A DNA stretch of 47,063 nt. Origin: Chara braunii (taxonomy: Eukaryota > Streptophyta > Charophyceae > Charales > Characeae). How positions within the stretch are numbered: the first letter of the stretch is position 1; every line of letters begins with the position of its first letter. The stretch lies in contig BFEA01000081.1 in assembly GCA_003427395.1 (NCBI GenBank), positions 890,624-937,686 on the forward strand, in the 5' to 3' direction. Both the position numbers and the translations under genes were made by a program. The notes under the pieces are model-generated. The model made no database searches, was not told the DNA's origin, and was given only the letters and a program-made list of their open reading frames with translations. Shown here piece after piece: positions 1-10,554 of this stretch.

Positions 1-67
<67 letters not shown>
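1..67. repeat. (TC)n microsatellite
   Basis: Uninterrupted TC dinucleotides running in from the left edge of the window, so the true length is unknown. Confidence 0.99.
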
Positions 68-68
<1 letters not shown>

Positions 69-370
69 GGACTGCTAGATCTTCCTCCAAATGTCGAGAA
101 GATGCCATTGGCCTTTTTTCGGGGGGTGGTAATTGGCCAAGTACCGCCATAAGTTGGGATATATGTCAAAATGTCCCTGAAAATTGGCCGCTTTTTTTGC
201 AATTGCACCCACCAAAAGTTGGCAACTACCGGGGCATTTTGCAAAGTTGGACGGTGTCTGGTAGGGTACATTGCAAAGATGGGGTTCAAACGATGTCTGG
301 GGTCCTTCCTCCAAATGTTTTTGCTGTCGTCCTTGACCGCAGCGTAGCTGCGGGGGGTCCACTTGTTAGT
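68..370. other. unassigned, no gene seen
   Basis: Mixed-composition sequence. The short open frames on both strands overlap each other and show no recognisable domain. I see no RNA gene or repeat end here. Confidence 0.5.
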
Positions 371-834
371 ATAAATCTTTGTAAATTTAATCTCGAAAAC
401 TCAGACCAAGAACTGTACGTACTCTGAATCTAGGACCGAAAGATTTGAAAATTTGAAAAATCAATTCCACGGGAAGAACCTCTTCTATGTCTGATGTTCG
501 TGGTGTGTTTTTCATTTTGTTTTCATTGGCCTCCGCCATGTCGCAGTGGGCATATGCTTGTCTTTGTAAAGGGTGACGGCCTATACAGTGCGCTGAAGTA
601 GAGAAGCAGCACAGAAGTGGAACAGTGACGTCATTATTGGCTACGGCCTATACAGTGCGCTGAAGTAGAGAAGCAGCACAGAAGTGGAACAGTGACGTCA
701 TTATTGGCTATGTAATCCTCTATAAACCTTTGTAAATTTAATCTGGAAAACTCAGACCAAGAACTGTACGTACTCTGAATCTAGGACCGAAAGATTTGAA
801 CAATCAATTCCACGAGAACCTCTTCTATGTCAGA
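371..834. repeat. direct duplication of a ~115-bp segment around a tandem repeat
   Basis: Positions 371-490 and 722-834 are the same sequence with few differences. Shared words include TTTGTAAATTTAATCT, GAACTGTACGTACTCTGAAT and AACCTCTTCTATGTC. The second copy lacks a short stretch (TTTGAAAA) present in the first. The two copies flank the 67-bp tandem duplication at 577-710. This could be a terminal pair of a small element or a local duplication; I cannot tell which. Confidence 0.85.
577..710. repeat. 67-bp tandem duplication, two perfect copies, each with TGACGTCA
   Basis: Copy one is 577-643 and copy two is 644-710, with no difference that I see. Each holds the palindrome TGACGTCA (626-633 and 693-700), a classical bZIP binding core in plants. 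Perfect identity suggests a recent duplication. Confidence 0.95.
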
Positions 835-1545
835 TTTATGAAGCTTGCATCCATAGATGCCATGCTTAACAAACAAAAAAAAAAAAAAGAGGGGGATGGG
901 ATGGAGATACCATTGTTGGACATGGCAGGACACGGAGACGTGGTTGACGAAAATGTATTTTGCAGACCCTGAGGAGGCAGCATCATGGTAGGGAGCAGGT
1001 AGCTGCTGGATGCTGGGGCGGGTCATGGGAAAGAACCAGAGGAGGAGGGATGGGAATGGAGAGGAATAGCTGAAGGGGAAACGGTTTTTTGTTTCTATTT
1101 TTTCTTCATCTCCTTGTCTGGCTGACATGCAACCAAGACGCGGACTCGCAAACCAGACACGGCCACGGCTGACCTGCTGCTATGCAATGCACTACTAGCC
1201 ATTTGAAGATTATTGAGCAAAATGATGTGTGTTGCTTCCATGCTTGTTTAATTGGTCCACTGAAATGTTGAAAGATTTGGCCTGAGCAAAGTGAATGATG
1301 GCGTGTTTTTTGTTGGAAAGGTTGCAAGATATAAAGGGCAGGGACGGCTGGCGGAACCAGGTTTCAAGAATCCTCGATGGGTTGATGGCGAATTGGTTCA
1401 GCTAAATGGGAAGGTATGATGGCGACGTCCTCTGCATCATACCTCCTAGCAAAGGAAAAGGGAGAAGTTCTGGATTTTGGTATTTCACTATTTTGAATTT
1501 CTGGAGTAGGTGCTTCCAAATATGTCTAAGCACATTAAGGCTTAG
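835..1545. other. unassigned, no gene seen
   Basis: Open frames of 70-115 residues on the minus strand have no recognisable domain and are not supported by any similarity I know. A short A-run lies near 875-888. I see nothing else that can be supported. Confidence 0.4.
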
Positions 1546-1880
1546 CCACCAGTACATCTGGAGAGTTCGAATGAGTCTCTCCGGGGACTCGGGACAGGGC
1601 CCGTTCGGGGGCGGGTGGAATTTGTATTCTGTCCAGGGCTGATCCCGGTGCCACTGCATGGCATGGGACAAGTTTTTTGTCTACTACCGTCTTCCCCCGA
1701 ACACAACGCACCCTCATTTTGGCTGTATCTGGCCGGAAATATGGCTTGTATACATTCATTTTTAGGGTGCGTTATGTTCGGTGGAAGACGGTAGCCCTTC
1801 GGATGCCCTGTCCCGAGCTTCCAAAATTTGAGGAGAGGCTCATTCGGATTTTCAACTTGACTGAGGCCATGTACTGGTGG
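1546..1880. repeat. foldback element with long imperfect inverted arms
   Basis: The left arm (about 1546-1600, containing CCACCAGTACAT, GAATGAGTCTCTCC and GACAGGGC) is the imperfect reverse complement of the right arm (about 1805-1880, containing GCCCTGTC, GGAGAGGCTCATTC and ATGTACTGGTGG). A second, tighter hairpin occupies the centre. No coding capacity. Confidence 0.75.
1684..1794. mobile_element. small hairpin MITE with 31-bp terminal inverted repeats
   Basis: Arms at 1684-1714 and 1764-1794 are complementary over 31 bp with two mismatches, beginning CTACCGTCTTCC. Only about 50 bp separates them, so it is non-coding. Shorter relatives occur at 12985-13095 and 13242-13361. The larger element at 17177-18133 has a similar terminus (CTACCATCTT). 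Confidence 0.8.
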
Positions 1881-2346
1881 TTTAAAGCACCAGTACACGA
1901 CTACCTGGGCCACGGGCCTGACACCTTGAATTCCGGAGGCGCGAAACGAAAAGCAACACTGATCCAATAAATAAACTGCTGGGGCCGTGCACTAGCAGTT
2001 TAAGCCACGATGACGTTCTGGATGTCGGACTAAGCATCCTCCTCCAAGATGTTTTGTTCTAAGGGCATACTCACTATCACCTTTTGGACTCAGCTCTGGA
2101 CGTTACTAACACAGCCAACGATGGCTGTAAATGCAGTCAGATACATGCATAAAAGTTCTCGTGTGAGTGTGCGCTAAGAATCTCTCAAGCAACACGGTTG
2201 CCGAACCTAAATTGCATGGTTACCCTGGACCCAGACCAGGACATATCTGCAGGGTGAAGATCCATACGGTCTGTTTTTTTCTTTTTTTTGTTGATATCAT
2301 CTGCATGTCTGGATTGTTCTGGATAAGGGGTGTACCCATCCTCCCT
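1881..2346. other. unassigned, no gene seen
   Basis: Unique-looking sequence with no recognisable coding or RNA signal. Confidence 0.4.
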
Positions 2347-2394
2347 CTTCTTCTTCTTCTTCTTCTTCTTCTTCTTCTTCTTCTTCTTCTTCTT
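2347..2394. repeat. (TTC)n microsatellite
   Basis: About 16 TTC units. Read on the minus strand this is (GAA)n and lies downstream of the LINE A 3' end, but a separate repeat lies between them, so it is not clearly the LINE tail. Confidence 0.95.
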
Positions 2395-2585
2395 TTCATA
2401 AACAGGTCCTTATGGCCCTGGCTCCATTTCCATTCTGGGGAGCGTCAGTCCGGTTCCTATTCCACCGGCAAGTCAGAATAAAATATTACATCATGAAACA
2501 CACTCACTGTTCCTTCCGTCCGGCCGAAGGAACCCTGACCAGCATTGATTACTCCCGCATCGTGGAGGATTGACTGTCAGCTTGC
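2395..2585. repeat. dispersed repeat, copy 1 (second copy at 20512-20690)
   Basis: Shares an ordered series of words with 20512-20690: CCTTATGG, then TGGGGAGCRTCA, ACCGGCAAGTC, CCGAAGGA, CATTGATTACT. Both copies are non-coding. The family is not recognised. Confidence 0.65.
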
Positions 2586-2764
2586 CTTACCTCTCAGGTC
2601 CACTGCACAAACCTGTCAGATAAATAATAAAGAGCAAGAAAGGTAAGAGAAGCTACGGAAGTTACAGTCCCATAATTCGGCCTTCAATATTATGTGACCT
2701 GTGATGGATCTTGTCCTTCTGCTGGCTGGGATCTCTGTCTTCTCCACCATGCTTCTGAGTTGTG

Positions 2765-3423
2765 TCAGTCTTTCCATCGTATGTGAAAGTCATTTATCTC
2801 TGCCACTTTGCCCCTTGCAAGCCACACCTTAGTGAATTTTGCATTGATTGTTCTCTGCTGCTCTTCATCATCTGGCATGGACTGTCTCGTCTTGTGCCAC
2901 TTACAAAGGATCTCCGCCTGAATCAAAGTCCTTGTCTCCGCCCATACCTTCGCCCTTGGAGTTGAGAGTCCCTCAATGGTTCTACAGCACCTTTCCTTCC
3001 AGATGGACCACAGTGTTACCTTCTGATAATTCCAAACCACGTTTTCTCTGTCTTGTGGAATTGAGCTGGGATGGTAGTCCATAAAAGGAGTTGGATGGGG
3101 TGTTCAGGGAGGGAAGTCGAGAGGGAATGCCAGAGATCCGGGGCCCTCGCCCAATATTCGGTCGCCTCTCTGCATCGTATCAGGCAATGTAGCATATCTT
3201 CTGGTTCATTTTCTGAACATACCGTGCATAAATCTGAACTATTAGGGTCATTCTTGCTTCTTCTGATATGCAACCACTGGTTAACCGGTAGAGCTACGTA
3301 TGAGATGAGCCATTGGAGGCTTCTGATTTTGACCGGACGAATTGACTTGAATTTTTTCCATGGTATTTGTGGGATCTGACTAGCTTCTTGACCTATTAAC
3401 TTTTGCCATCTGTCCTTTATCAT
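2765..3423 (-). pseudogene. LINE A zinc-binding (zf-RVT-type) domain and C-terminus
   Basis: Frame 3423-3016 contains KIRSLQWLISYVALPVNQWL then CTVCSENEPEDMLHCLIRC, the CxxC...HCxxxC pattern of the reverse-transcriptase zinc-binding domain in plant LINEs and their derivatives. The overlapping frame 3082-2765 continues with VTLWSIWKERCCRTIEG, equivalent to the common 'W.IWKERN.R.F.G' C-terminal block. One frameshift divides them. Confidence 0.88.
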
Positions 3424-3480
3424 TGGGCCAGGATCCTTTGTTTTGAGGACTAAGTTGTATCCCAGTTTGACTGAGTATTC

Positions 3481-4251
3481 TTAAATGGAAACATTAGTTT
3501 TGAGGCTTCTATTTCTGTCTGGTGTCCAAGCCCACTCTGCTGGATCAAATTCCAAGTCTTGAATCACGGTATCCATTCTGAAGATTGTTTTTGGCCATGA
3601 CCCCAACACTCTGACTTTCCTGAGCACAAAATGGTTTAGGACTGTTCTTTCTACCTCTTTATTCAGGATAGATGGAAGGCCTTGCGTGGAGGGGGTAATT
3701 GGGAAGGAGGTGAACACTGCCAAGGTATCTGACCCTTGCTGTTCATGGGAGAATTGATAGGCCCTTGTGGGGGTTAAATCCTGCACCCTAACTCCCCATT
3801 CACCCGATTTCCAAGTTGAGACTTCGCTCAACAACTCCTTCCAGCCTTCTGGGATGCCGTCGATAATGGATTGTAGATTCTCGTCTCGTCGGCGACATCC
3901 TTCAAGCTGGGAGGTAAGTACCTGTTATGTCACCCAGTCTTTTTTCTCCTCATTCCATAGATGGCTCACTTTCCAAACTGTATGTTTGATCCATGAAAGC
4001 CATCTCCTTCCTCTAGGATTAAGCGATAGTTGGTGATCACTTTCGTCCCTCACCCACAGATTGCCAAACAGGGGTTGCCTCAGTACCTCTTCTTTGGATT
4101 TGGGTCTACCCACTTTCCTTGGCATGACTTCCCGCCATATCCGCAGCAACGCAGTCCAATATGTTGTAGGGGGTCTGGCTTCATTTGGATTGGTTCCTCT
4201 TCGTTGATTCTGCGCCTTGTACTTGGTCTCCATTCCTTGGTCATTACCCAA
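3481..4251 (-). pseudogene. LINE A region between RT and zinc-binding domain
   Basis: Two minus-strand frames (4251-3925 and 3834-3481) in the expected position between RT and the zinc-binding domain. Residues such as LLRIWREVMPRK and QPLFGNLWV followed by WNEEKKDWVT match the general pattern of plant LINE ORF2 here. No separate catalytic motif. Separated by frameshifts. Confidence 0.7.
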
Positions 4252-5183
4252 AACAGGCCGGACATATTTGCTGGTGTGGCTGTATGTGCTAGGCCCCTGA
4301 TGCTGTCCAAGGCCAGATTATTCCGTGTCGTACCAGGTTTAGTTAGTAGTTTGACTATCCATTTAACTAGTAAGGCTTTGGTTTCCTGTTTGGGGTCTAT
4401 GATACCAAGGCCTCCTTTGGCTTGTTTCCTTGTGATGTAAAGCCATGCTATCTCTGGTATGCAGTTCTCTTTGTTGGGGTCACCCGACCACAAGTATGCT
4501 CTTGCTTTCCGGTTAATTTCCTTGGTTGTATGGTCTGGAACTGTCCAGATTGACGCTATGTACCACATCATTGAAAAAATAGATGTGTTGATGGCTAATG
4601 CACGCCCCAGCAATGATGTGAATGTATTACCCCATCTGCCCAGTTTGTTAATTTGTTTGGCGAGAATATTTTGGGCCATTTGAGGGGCGAATCCATCCTT
4701 TGTCAGCAAGATGCCTAGATATCCCGTAGGTGTCTCCGGTGTCTCCCATGGCATATCTGCCTCAGGGCCTTGACGTTGGGGAACCTCCTCCTCCGATAGC
4801 CACCAGCCAATTGTTTTCTTCCAATTAATCTTCATTTCTGATGCCAGTCTGAATGCTTCCATTGCTCTTACTAGTGAGCTGAACGACGAGTCTGAAGCTC
4901 TTATGAGGACCGTGAGATTGTCTGCAAACGTTATTACTGTCGGGAACCGTAGGTGGTGGGTTGTTCCTACATTGACCTCTGGTAGTCTGTGTACAGAGGG
5001 GGTTTTGCATAGGAATGATGCTATTGCTTCCATAACGAAGAGGAAGATTGGGGGAGCTAGCGGGTCCCCGTGGCGCACTAGTCGAGAGATTGGATAGCGG
5101 TCAGAAAGTAAGCCATTGACTTGGACGCACCCTATGGCGTCATTATACAGAATGCACACCCACTTCCTTAAATTTGAGCCCAC
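4080..5183 (-). pseudogene. LINE A reverse transcriptase palm and thumb, motif C altered
   Basis: A 367-residue frame, the longest in the window. RHGDPLAPPIFLFVMEAI is the 'RQGDPLSP' block. The catalytic box reads FADN (residues about 85-88) where active enzymes have F/Y-A-D-D, so the second catalytic Asp is lost. Downstream are MKINWKKT, LGILLTKDG, the MMWYIASIWTVPD region, and YLWSGDPNKE, AWLYITRKQAKGGLGI, which are typical of the region after RT in plant LINEs. The reading is unmistakable as L1 RT; activity is not expected. Confidence 0.92.
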
Positions 5184-5268
5184 TCCAATCTATTCCATGC
5201 TTGAATTGGGAAAGGCCCAGTTGACCTGGTCATAGGCATTTCAAAATCGAAAAAAAGAATTGTTGTGT

Positions 5269-5541
5269 TTATCCTTTTTTCTTTGAGTTTGTTGGCCGCT
5301 TCGCTGAGGTCAGTATGTTATCCAGGATGTATCTCCCAGGGATGAAACCTATTTGATCTATATGAAAGCATTTGTCTGTCAGGTCTAGGATTCGAAAGGC
5401 AAGAGTTTTGGCTAGGATCTTATAGGGAAGTGTTAGAAGCGAGATGGGTCTGTAGTTCCTGGTATCTTCTCTCTCCCCTTTTTTGTACAACAAGTGACCA
5501 CACTGCGATTCAGTAGTCTTCCCAGTCCCCCCTCGAGCCAA
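5269..5541 (-). pseudogene. LINE A reverse transcriptase, fingers blocks
   Basis: Minus-strand frame with DTRNYRPISLLTLPYKILAK and HIDQIGFIPGRYILDNI, matching the RT blocks 'NYRPISLL...YKI' and 'DQ.GF..GR'. It overlaps the previous frame in another phase, so a frameshift separates them. Just downstream (about 5270-5190) RT motif A is readable across a further 1-nt frameshift: ILFFDFE in one phase and AYDQVNW in the next, so the motif A Asp is still present. Confidence 0.85.
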
Positions 5542-6362
5542 CTATCGTTGTAGAAGTTTAGCAAATCTCCTCCTAAGAGTGGCCAGAACTTTTCCCAGAA
5601 TTCTTTTGTCAGTCCGTCGATTCCTGGAGACTTATTGTTGTTCATATTTTGGACTGCAAAATGCAGTTCTTCCATGATGATGGGCTTGTCCAGATCTTCT
5701 GCTTGCTCTTGAGGTATCGTTTGTTCTAGGTATTGCAGCATCCTAGTCCGTGCCTCTCTGGTGCTGGGCGGAGTCGGCATAGGGGTCTTCGTGTGGTCGG
5801 GCTCTTCGTAGAATTCCTTTTCTATGTTCAGCATTCCTTTGCTGTCTATCACTGTTTCAGTTCGATTTGAGAGGGTTTTCAGGCCTTCTATCGCGTTGCC
5901 CTTGAGTTGCTTTGATTCTTGCGAAGAAGTGTTTTGACATTGACTCAGCTCATATTTGTTCATTCTGGCTCTTATTTGTAGCCCCTTTGGTTCCCACCAT
6001 CTACACATAGTGCTGGGCGGAGTGGACATAGGGGTCTTCGTGTGGTACAACTCTTCGTAGAATTCCTTTGCTACGTTCAACATTCCTTTGCTGTCTATCA
6101 CTGTTTCAGTTGGATTTGAGAGGGTTTTCAGGCCTTCTATCGCGTTGGCCCTTGAGTTTGCTTTGATTCTTGCGAAGAAGTGTTTTGACATTGACTCACT
6201 TAGCTCATATTCGTTCATTCTAGCTCTTATTTGTAGTCCCTTCAGTTCCCACCATCTCCACATAGTGAGTTCTTCTCTTGCCTTTTCAAAAATGTCTCTG
6301 TAAAATGCCGAGGAGGGGTTATCGGTCAGATTTGTCTCTGCAATCTTCAGGGCTGTCTCCAA
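5433..6362 (-). pseudogene. LINE A reverse transcriptase N-terminal region with internal duplication
   Basis: A 309-residue minus-strand frame covering the linker between endonuclease and polymerase and the first RT blocks. The motif NKSPGIDGLTKEFWEKFW matches the conserved 'K-(A/S)PGxDG' block of L1 RTs. Its first half holds two successive, similar segments of about 80 residues (KGLQIRARMN, ELS, NAIEGLKTLSN, ETVIDSKGMLN, KTPM, TPPST), caused by a ~249-bp tandem duplication in the DNA. After TCCTKKG the frame shifts into the next segment. Confidence 0.85.
5760..6265 (-). repeat. ~249-bp tandem duplication inside LINE A coding region
   Basis: About 5760-6008 and 6009-6265 are two similar copies, both beginning at GTGCTGGGCGGAGT and ending at CACCATCTMCACATAGTG. 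Copies differ by scattered substitutions and small indels, so the duplication is not very recent. It adds about 80 residues that a normal L1 ORF2 would not have. Confidence 0.9.
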
Positions 6363-6762
6363 CTACCGTTTGTGATAATGTGGAGTAGCTTTCCTGAAAC
6401 CATTCCCACCGATCCTGTACGGGTAGGTAGGTGCCCTTCAAATTTTGCCAACAATCCTGAAGTCCTATCTGAAAATTCCGGCTCGGTAGGAGGGAGGTAT
6501 CGAGTTTGTGAAAGCTGGACCCCTTTTTGACATACTGTTTGAAGCTGATTATTAGTTCGATGGGTTTGTGGTCCAGACCCGGTTACGGTGCAAGGGCCAG
6601 GATCTCAGCACTTTTAGCTGTCCCCATTAGTATCCCTGAGATCAGGAAATAGTCAATGAAGGAGAAAGCGGTATGGTGGGCATTGGTTCTTTTTAACCAA
6701 TGTGAAGGCTCTTGTCCCCGGATGCAAAGTCCGGTATGGTTCAACTAGATTGTAGTCCATCA

Positions 6763-7360
6763 TCAGCTTTTGGATGGGCATTCCTCCTGTGTAAGCTGAC
6801 CAGTGGAGGACCGAGATATACGATATGTGGTGGGTTTTATAGTTGTGTTCCAATCACCGGCCAAAATACAGGGCGATAAAGGGGGGATCAGATGATTGAT
6901 GTTTGTTATAAAAGTTGATCTGTCTAAAGAGCTGTTTGGTGAGTAGACATTGATTACTCTGAACTCTTCGTCCTTCCACTTTACATCCATAAGGCACCAT
7001 CTGCCTTCTACAGTATCCGCCTCTTTACTCACTATCGATCCTGTTGTGTTTAGGCGGGATGATTTGGGTACAAGGATGGCTGTACCTTTTGTACTTGACG
7101 TATTGTCTGAGGACAATATTTCATCTTTCATTCCTCCCAGTTTCCTTGATAAGAGTTTTCAAATTCTGTTGTGTTCTGCTGAGAACGTGAGGTGAGTTTC
7201 TTGTAGCAATATGATATCTGCCAGTTTATTTGTGTGAACGGTAAGACCTTCGATTATATCATGCATTTTTTCTTCTTTGTCGATAATATTTCCGAGCCCA
7301 TTAATATCCCTTGTGTCTTCCAGTCCGCCTGGTCTTCCTTTGCGTTTGCCCCGTTTCTAA
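6763..7360 (-). pseudogene. LINE A apurinic-like endonuclease domain, broken
   Basis: The endonuclease/exonuclease/phosphatase fold of L1 ORF2 nicks target DNA to prime reverse transcription. On the minus strand, translation near 7330-7180 gives DINGLGNI and then LLQETHL, with the catalytic Glu of the QETHL box. After a stop, the frame 7131-6763 continues with GTAILVPKSS, FRVINVYSPN and ILAGDWNT; the GDWN box holds the conserved Asp and Asn. The C-terminal SDH box was not found in an open frame. A decayed fragment. Confidence 0.85.
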
Positions 7361-7434
7361 AAATCTCCATCCTCCCTCTTCTAATCAAATAAAAATTAAA
7401 AGTTGGTTTTGTTTTTTCAGCACTTATACACTAG

Positions 7435-8538
7435 TGCAAGGAATATGAGCAAGAGCGATGTACAGAAAACCAAGTTGCAAAATCACGCGGAAGTCCAAAT
7501 AGTCGTGTACCAAGCAGAGAGCGCAAATGCACCAAGATTCCATCCAAATAAGAGCAATACAATGAACTCATGAGCCAATGTTCAAGCCCTCAGGCCACAC
7601 CAATGCAGTGTTCAATGCCGCTCCTCTCTGTCTGGCGCCCCCAGCGCCCAGCCTACTCTGCTTGTCCTACCTAGCCTACCTACGTTCATGCAACAGACTC
7701 ACTTCGACTCTGAAGACCAATGTACATGTCGTCAACACCAATGCCGACCTCCCACATACACCGGGTACGTACTCTCGTCTTCACTCATCACCCCCTGACC
7801 ACCCACATATGCGCCGCCTCCTGAAGACGACCGTCGCCCTCCTCTGCCTTCGCGCCCTGCAGCCCGGCTATGGCCACTAGCGTGCCTCACCACTCAGCGC
7901 CCGGACGCGCCCCAGCCAGTCAACGCACATGCATACACTTGCGCATCGTTAGAGGAGCCTGTCCGCCTTGCCTGCCTAGGCCAGAATGCCCTTCCCTGGC
8001 TGGCTTGCTTCCTATATGGAAGTGGCAGCTGCTGCTGGACTCCCTGGACCTGGCTGTGGAAGTTTCCAGTAGCTTCTGGTCGGGCCCCAGTGTCTGCGCC
8101 CAGGCCCATCTCGACAGTTGAGGGCCTGGGCCTTTTTTAGTTGGGCACACCCAGCATTTTCCAGGCTCCGAATGTTTGCTGCATTTGCACTGGCCCACGG
8201 GGCAGATACGACAACAATGCTGCTTTCTTGTTGGCCCTTGGCCACTTCGTGATGTGTCGGCCTCACAGTGTGTGTGCCCAGGGCACAACCAACCGGGCCC
8301 TGGGCTCAACTGCCTGGTGCAGTTGCTTCTTCTGCAAGAGCCCAGTGTAAGGCTCAGGTTGCACTTCAACCAACCGTCGTGCAGCAACTGTCTGAGGCCC
8401 ACATTGGAAAATGCTGAGATAAGGGCCTCGTGAATATTCAGGCCCGCCTTGACTTAGGGCGGGCACGAGGCCTGCTGGGGGCCCACATTCCAGAACATAT
8501 GCATGTTGCCTAGGGGCCCTTGAGGACAGAGTCCTTAC
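7435..8538 (-). repeat. solo LTR-like copy of the 36.4-kb gypsy LTR
   Basis: About 1.1 kb collinear with 36399-37485 in the same orientation: both start TGCAAGGAATATGAG and share CAAATGCACCAA/ATATGCACAAAG-type variants, CCTCAGGCCACACCAA, TTCCTATATGGAAGTGG and a GCCCGCC...GGCGGGC hairpin near the right end. The right end is cut off by a TAGGCTACC-type element at about 8539. No gypsy coding sequence adjoins it on either side, so it is best read as a solo LTR. Several open frames across it are spurious. Confidence 0.7.
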
Positions 8539-8720
8539 ACTAGGCTACCAGCCGGGTGGCCCAGCTGGGGTGCATCCCGCAGGGGACCCGGCAGGACATG
8601 GTCCCGGGCCACTCTGGTATTTTGGCCTGGCCGGGCAAGTGGTCCCGGGCCGTTCCTATTTGCACGAAACTCCTAGGCTACATTCCTAGGCTACCAGAGT
8701 GGTCCGGGACCACTTGCCCG
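8539..8720. mobile_element. cluster of TAGGCTACC-family transposon ends
   Basis: Holds CTAGGCTACCAGCCGGG (about 8540), GGTCCCGGGCCACTCTGGTA (about 8600) and CTAGGCTACCAGAGTGGTCC (about 8690), that is, left and right ends of the same inverted-repeat family in both orientations. It is a pile-up of partial copies, not one complete element. Confidence 0.65.
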
Positions 8721-8897
8721 GCCAGGTCAAACTAAAAATAAAAATATGTTTTTATTATTTTCTGAGTGGGGATCCAGGCCACCCGGGTGACCGGCAGGGG
8801 CCCGGGGGAGGTCCTGGGCAGCCTGGCCGGGCAGGGCACCTGGTTGGGGGCCGGCCTTAGCGCACTCACCTGTCGGGGGATTGCGGACCCCCTTTGT

Positions 8898-8939
<42 letters not shown>

Positions 8940-9424
8940 TGTGTTCGAATCATACTTGTGGCGCATCTCATGCGCGGGGGTGCCGCACGCGCATGCACCC
9001 ACGCACAAGTGATGCGGCGCATTAAAAAAGTAGAGAAATAAAAACGTCCTAGTTGTGTCCAGCCTCTTTTCAGAAGGATCCCTACAACATATTAGCTAGG
9101 ACCCGACGTCATGCAGAGATACACTTCAAACTTGTACCCCGTGAGGGTGGGCAGAGAATATATATTCTGGATTCGAATTCAGGTCTGTGCATCTCGATTA
9201 TGGGTCACTATTTCTCTGGTTTCTCGCTTTTCTTTTCTTTTCTCGTTTTTCTTTTCTTAGGAATACGTGCAGTGGCCCTAAGGGCCTCTACTCACCAAAT
9301 GCACAAAAGACAAAACATATGGTGGCGTATTATTCCACGTTCTGCAGAAGATTCATTTTAATTTTGCACATTTCGTGAGTAGCGCAGCCAAGCCCTAAGA
9401 GTCACGTGCAGAGACCAACAGGGC
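8721..9424. other. unassigned sequence with (TG)n(GA)n tract
   Basis: GC-rich at first (8760-8880), then a (TG)n run at about 8895-8922 joined to (AG)n to 8939. CA/TG-rich and pyrimidine-rich stretches follow near 9210-9260. Open frames here come from the simple repeats. No domain seen. Confidence 0.5.
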
Positions 9425-9490
9425 CTAGCTACGTGAGCAACCCATAACTGCTGTTGGTCTCTAGCTACGTGAGCAACCCATAACTGCTGA
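9425..9490. repeat. 36-bp tandem duplication
   Basis: AGCTACGTGAGCAACCCATA occurs at about 9427 and again 36 bp later, with the following AACTGCTG. Local duplication with no coding signal. Confidence 0.8.
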
Positions 9491-10554
9491 AACACAGACC
9501 TGAATTTGAATCCCGGTCCTCGGCAGGCCTAAGGGGGCCCTGTTGCATCTGTGCCCGCCCTAAGTGAAGGCGGGCCTAACAAATCCCGAGAAGCCCTAGG
9601 CTGTCAATTTCGTATTTGGGGTCCAGGCAGTTGGTTGAAGGAAACACAGGCCGAGCAGCGAGGAAATTCCACGGTCTTCTAGGCTTTTCCAAAAGCGCAG
9701 GCCCTGGGCGAGATTCGCAGCCTCATACACAGACAGTTGGGAGGCCCAACCGAATGAGGTCCAGTAGCTGCACCAGAGGCGCAGCATCCTGGGGCCTACT
9801 GGAAACTTCTGGCCCCAGGCCCAGGCCAGCCAGGCAGCGAAGGCAGGCAGACTCTTTCAATATAGGAAAGAGTTCGCTGCCTGGAGGAGTCGTTCAGCAC
9901 TTGCATGCTGGCCGCCGCGCTGCTGGAGCAGACGCTCGTGGGCTGCTGCTGGCGCTGAGAGGCAAGGTGCTAGCGCGTGCGGTTGTACAGGGAGCAGCTG
10001 CTGAGGGCAGCGCCTTAGCCCAGCCTCCATAGCTGGATGGGCTTGGACTGCAGTGAGGCGCAGGGGTGGTCTTCGGGTGTACAGGGGGAAGACGTGGGAG
10101 TAAGTCAGGCAAGAGAGAGAAGGATGATGATGGTAGTGATGTGAGGGCACATACCTGGTATTGGCGATGGTCTGCATTGGGCGACATCTTCAAGTACTTT
10201 GTGGGCTGCTGACATCAACAGTTGCATTGTCAATTAGTAGGCAGACTGTAGCTGTGTAGGCAGCAGGTTGGGCGTCGAGCGCCAAGTAGGGAGATAGGGC
10301 CTGGACACTCATGTTGGTGGTGGCGAGAGCAAGCTCTCATTGACATTGGTTTTCAGTGTTACGATTCTTCATTGGTGTTATATTGGTGCATTTCTGCTTT
10401 CTGGACACTGCGATACTATCTGGCCTTCAATGTGATTGTGTATTCTGGACATTGTCATCTCGCTATTGCTCATTTTCCTTGCATCATCGGTAAAATAAAT
10501 TAAAAATAAAAATATTTTTTATTTCAATTTTGGTAAAAAATTTCAATGTCACCC
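9491..10554. other. unassigned; GC-rich, no gene seen
   Basis: Includes a second GCCCGCC...GGCGGGC-type hairpin (about 9551-9573) like those in the two LTR copies, suggesting a further fragment of that repeat. The 138-residue plus-strand frame at 9616-10032 is overlapped by minus-strand frames of similar length and shows no domain. Confidence 0.4.

Larger units (their letters stand above)
2590..7385 (-). mobile_element. LINE A: L1-type non-LTR retrotransposon, decayed
   Basis: On the minus strand the parts run in the standard plant L1 ORF2 order: endonuclease (about 7350-6760), reverse transcriptase (about 6360-4400), linker (about 4250-3480), zinc-binding domain and C-terminal tail (about 3420-2765). 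The frame is broken in several places. ORF1 and the 5' untranslated region are absent; the copy stops near 7385, just before an LTR-like repeat begins at 7435. The 3' boundary is uncertain because no clear poly(A) was found. It transposed by target-primed reverse transcription when active, and this copy cannot be autonomous. Confidence 0.9.
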
